Assembly: GCA_905214855.1 (NCBI GenBank)
Contig: CAJMNU010000097.1
Coordinates: 1 to 5,743, forward strand
Origin: an uncultured bacterium
GTDB lineage: Bacteria; Bacillota; Clostridia; Lachnospirales; Lachnospiraceae
Length of the DNA stretch: 5,743 nucleotides
Reading direction: 5' to 3'
Shown: positions 5,212-5,743 of the stretch, one piece after another
Layout of the letters: every line of letters begins with the position of its first letter
How positions within the stretch are numbered: the first letter of the stretch is position 1
The notes under the pieces: model-generated
What the model saw: only the letters and a program-made list of their open reading frames with translations
Told to the model about the DNA's origin: nothing
The model's database searches: none
Program-made: the position numbers and the translations under genes

Positions 5212-5743
5212 ATGAGAAAAACAGAGCTACTGATCCCTGCCGGAAGTTTGGAAGTATTAAAAATGGCAGTTATGTATGGCGCAGATGCGGTATACTTTGG
5301 TGGAGAAGCGTTTGGACTGCGTGCAAAAGCAAAAAATTTTTCCAAAGAAGATATGATAGAAGGCATTGCATTTGCTCATGCTCATGGGGTGCGGGTCTAT
5401 ATTACTGCTAATATTTTGGCACATAATCAGGATCTGGAAGGTGTAGAGCAGTATTTTAAAGAATTAGGAGAAATCCGACCGGATGCATTGATTATTTCAG
5501 ATCCGGGTGTTTTTTCTATTGCAAAGCGTATTCTTCCAGATATGGAAATTCATATCAGTACACAGGCTAATAATACAAATTATGCGACATACCAGTTCTG
5601 GTATGGTCTTGGGGCAAAGCGTGTGGTATCTGCTCGTGAATTGTCTTTAAAAGAGATCAGGGAGATCCGTGACAGGATTCCGGAGGACATGGAGATTGAA
5701 AGTTTTATCCATGGGGCAATGTGTATTTCTTATTCCGGAAGAT
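5212..5743 (+). CDS. U32 family protein, TrhP-like tRNA hydroxylation protein (3' end outside window)
   Basis: The first 177 residues of a U32-family protein are present. The start MRKTELLIPAGSLEVLKMAVMYGADAVYFGG is the usual U32 opening, with a TIM-barrel-like run of strands (RVYITANI, ALIISDPGV, EIHISTQAN, KRVVSARE). The family signature ESFIHGAMCISYSG (163-176) contains Cys171, the first of the cysteines expected downstream for an iron-sulfur cluster. Many U32 proteins are labelled peptidases. The TrhP group instead hydroxylates U34 of tRNA in a prephenate-dependent reaction, supplying the substrate for TrmR. The IESFIHGAMCI wording and the trmR neighbour favour TrhP (YrrO/YegQ type). RlhA, which hydroxylates 23S rRNA, is the main alternative and cannot be excluded without the rest of the gene. 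The ATG has AGAGG five bases upstream. Confidence 0.9.
   Translation, partial: MRKTELLIPAGSLEVLKMAVMYGADAVYFGGEAFGLRAKAKNFSKEDMIEGIAFAHAHGVRVYITANILAHNQDLEGVEQYFKELGEIRPDALIISDPGVFSIAKRILPDMEIHISTQANNTNYATYQFWYGLGAKRVVSARELSLKEIREIRDRIPEDMEIESFIHGAMCISYSGR

Overview
The window is a compact, mostly one-strand stretch of low-GC Firmicutes chromosome. Gene order (mtaB, ireB, ruvX, a DUF1292 gene, RNase J, a short YceG/MltG-like membrane protein, a TrmR-type methyltransferase, a U32 protein), AT-rich codon use, strong Shine-Dalgarno sites and protein sequences all point to Clostridia, most likely Lachnospiraceae. The family-level call comes from memory of gene order and protein character, not from a search.

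Layout, all on the + strand. Positions 2-961 hold the 3' part of mtaB (tRNA methylthiotransferase). A 113-base gap follows with a good sigma-A-type promoter (1016-1044), which drives the conserved ireB-ruvX-DUF1292 trio (1075-2258). A weak hairpin lies between ireB and ruvX. RNase J runs from a TTG start at 2304 to 4069, but its reading frame is broken at about 2726. A T-rich, terminator-like stretch separates it from a second cluster: a short membrane-anchored YceG/MltG-like protein (4139-4540) overlapping a class I O-methyltransferase (4527-5165), then the first 177 codons of a U32-family protein (5212 to the window end).

Functionally, the window is housekeeping. Both ends concern tRNA anticodon-loop modification: MtaB makes ms2t6A37, while TrmR with a U32/TrhP protein is the known route to 5-methoxyuridine at wobble U34. 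IreB is a target of the PASTA-domain Ser/Thr kinase that monitors the cell wall, RuvX is a YqgF-fold nuclease, and RNase J is a central RNA-decay enzyme.

I see no mobile element, CRISPR array, tRNA, rRNA or clearly novel system. The most notable observation is the frame break in RNase J. It separates the HGHEDH metal-binding motif from the rest of the active site and is either a real loss-of-function allele or a sequence error. Next are the YceG/MltG-like protein with no catalytic domain and the 14-base overlap that couples it to trmR.
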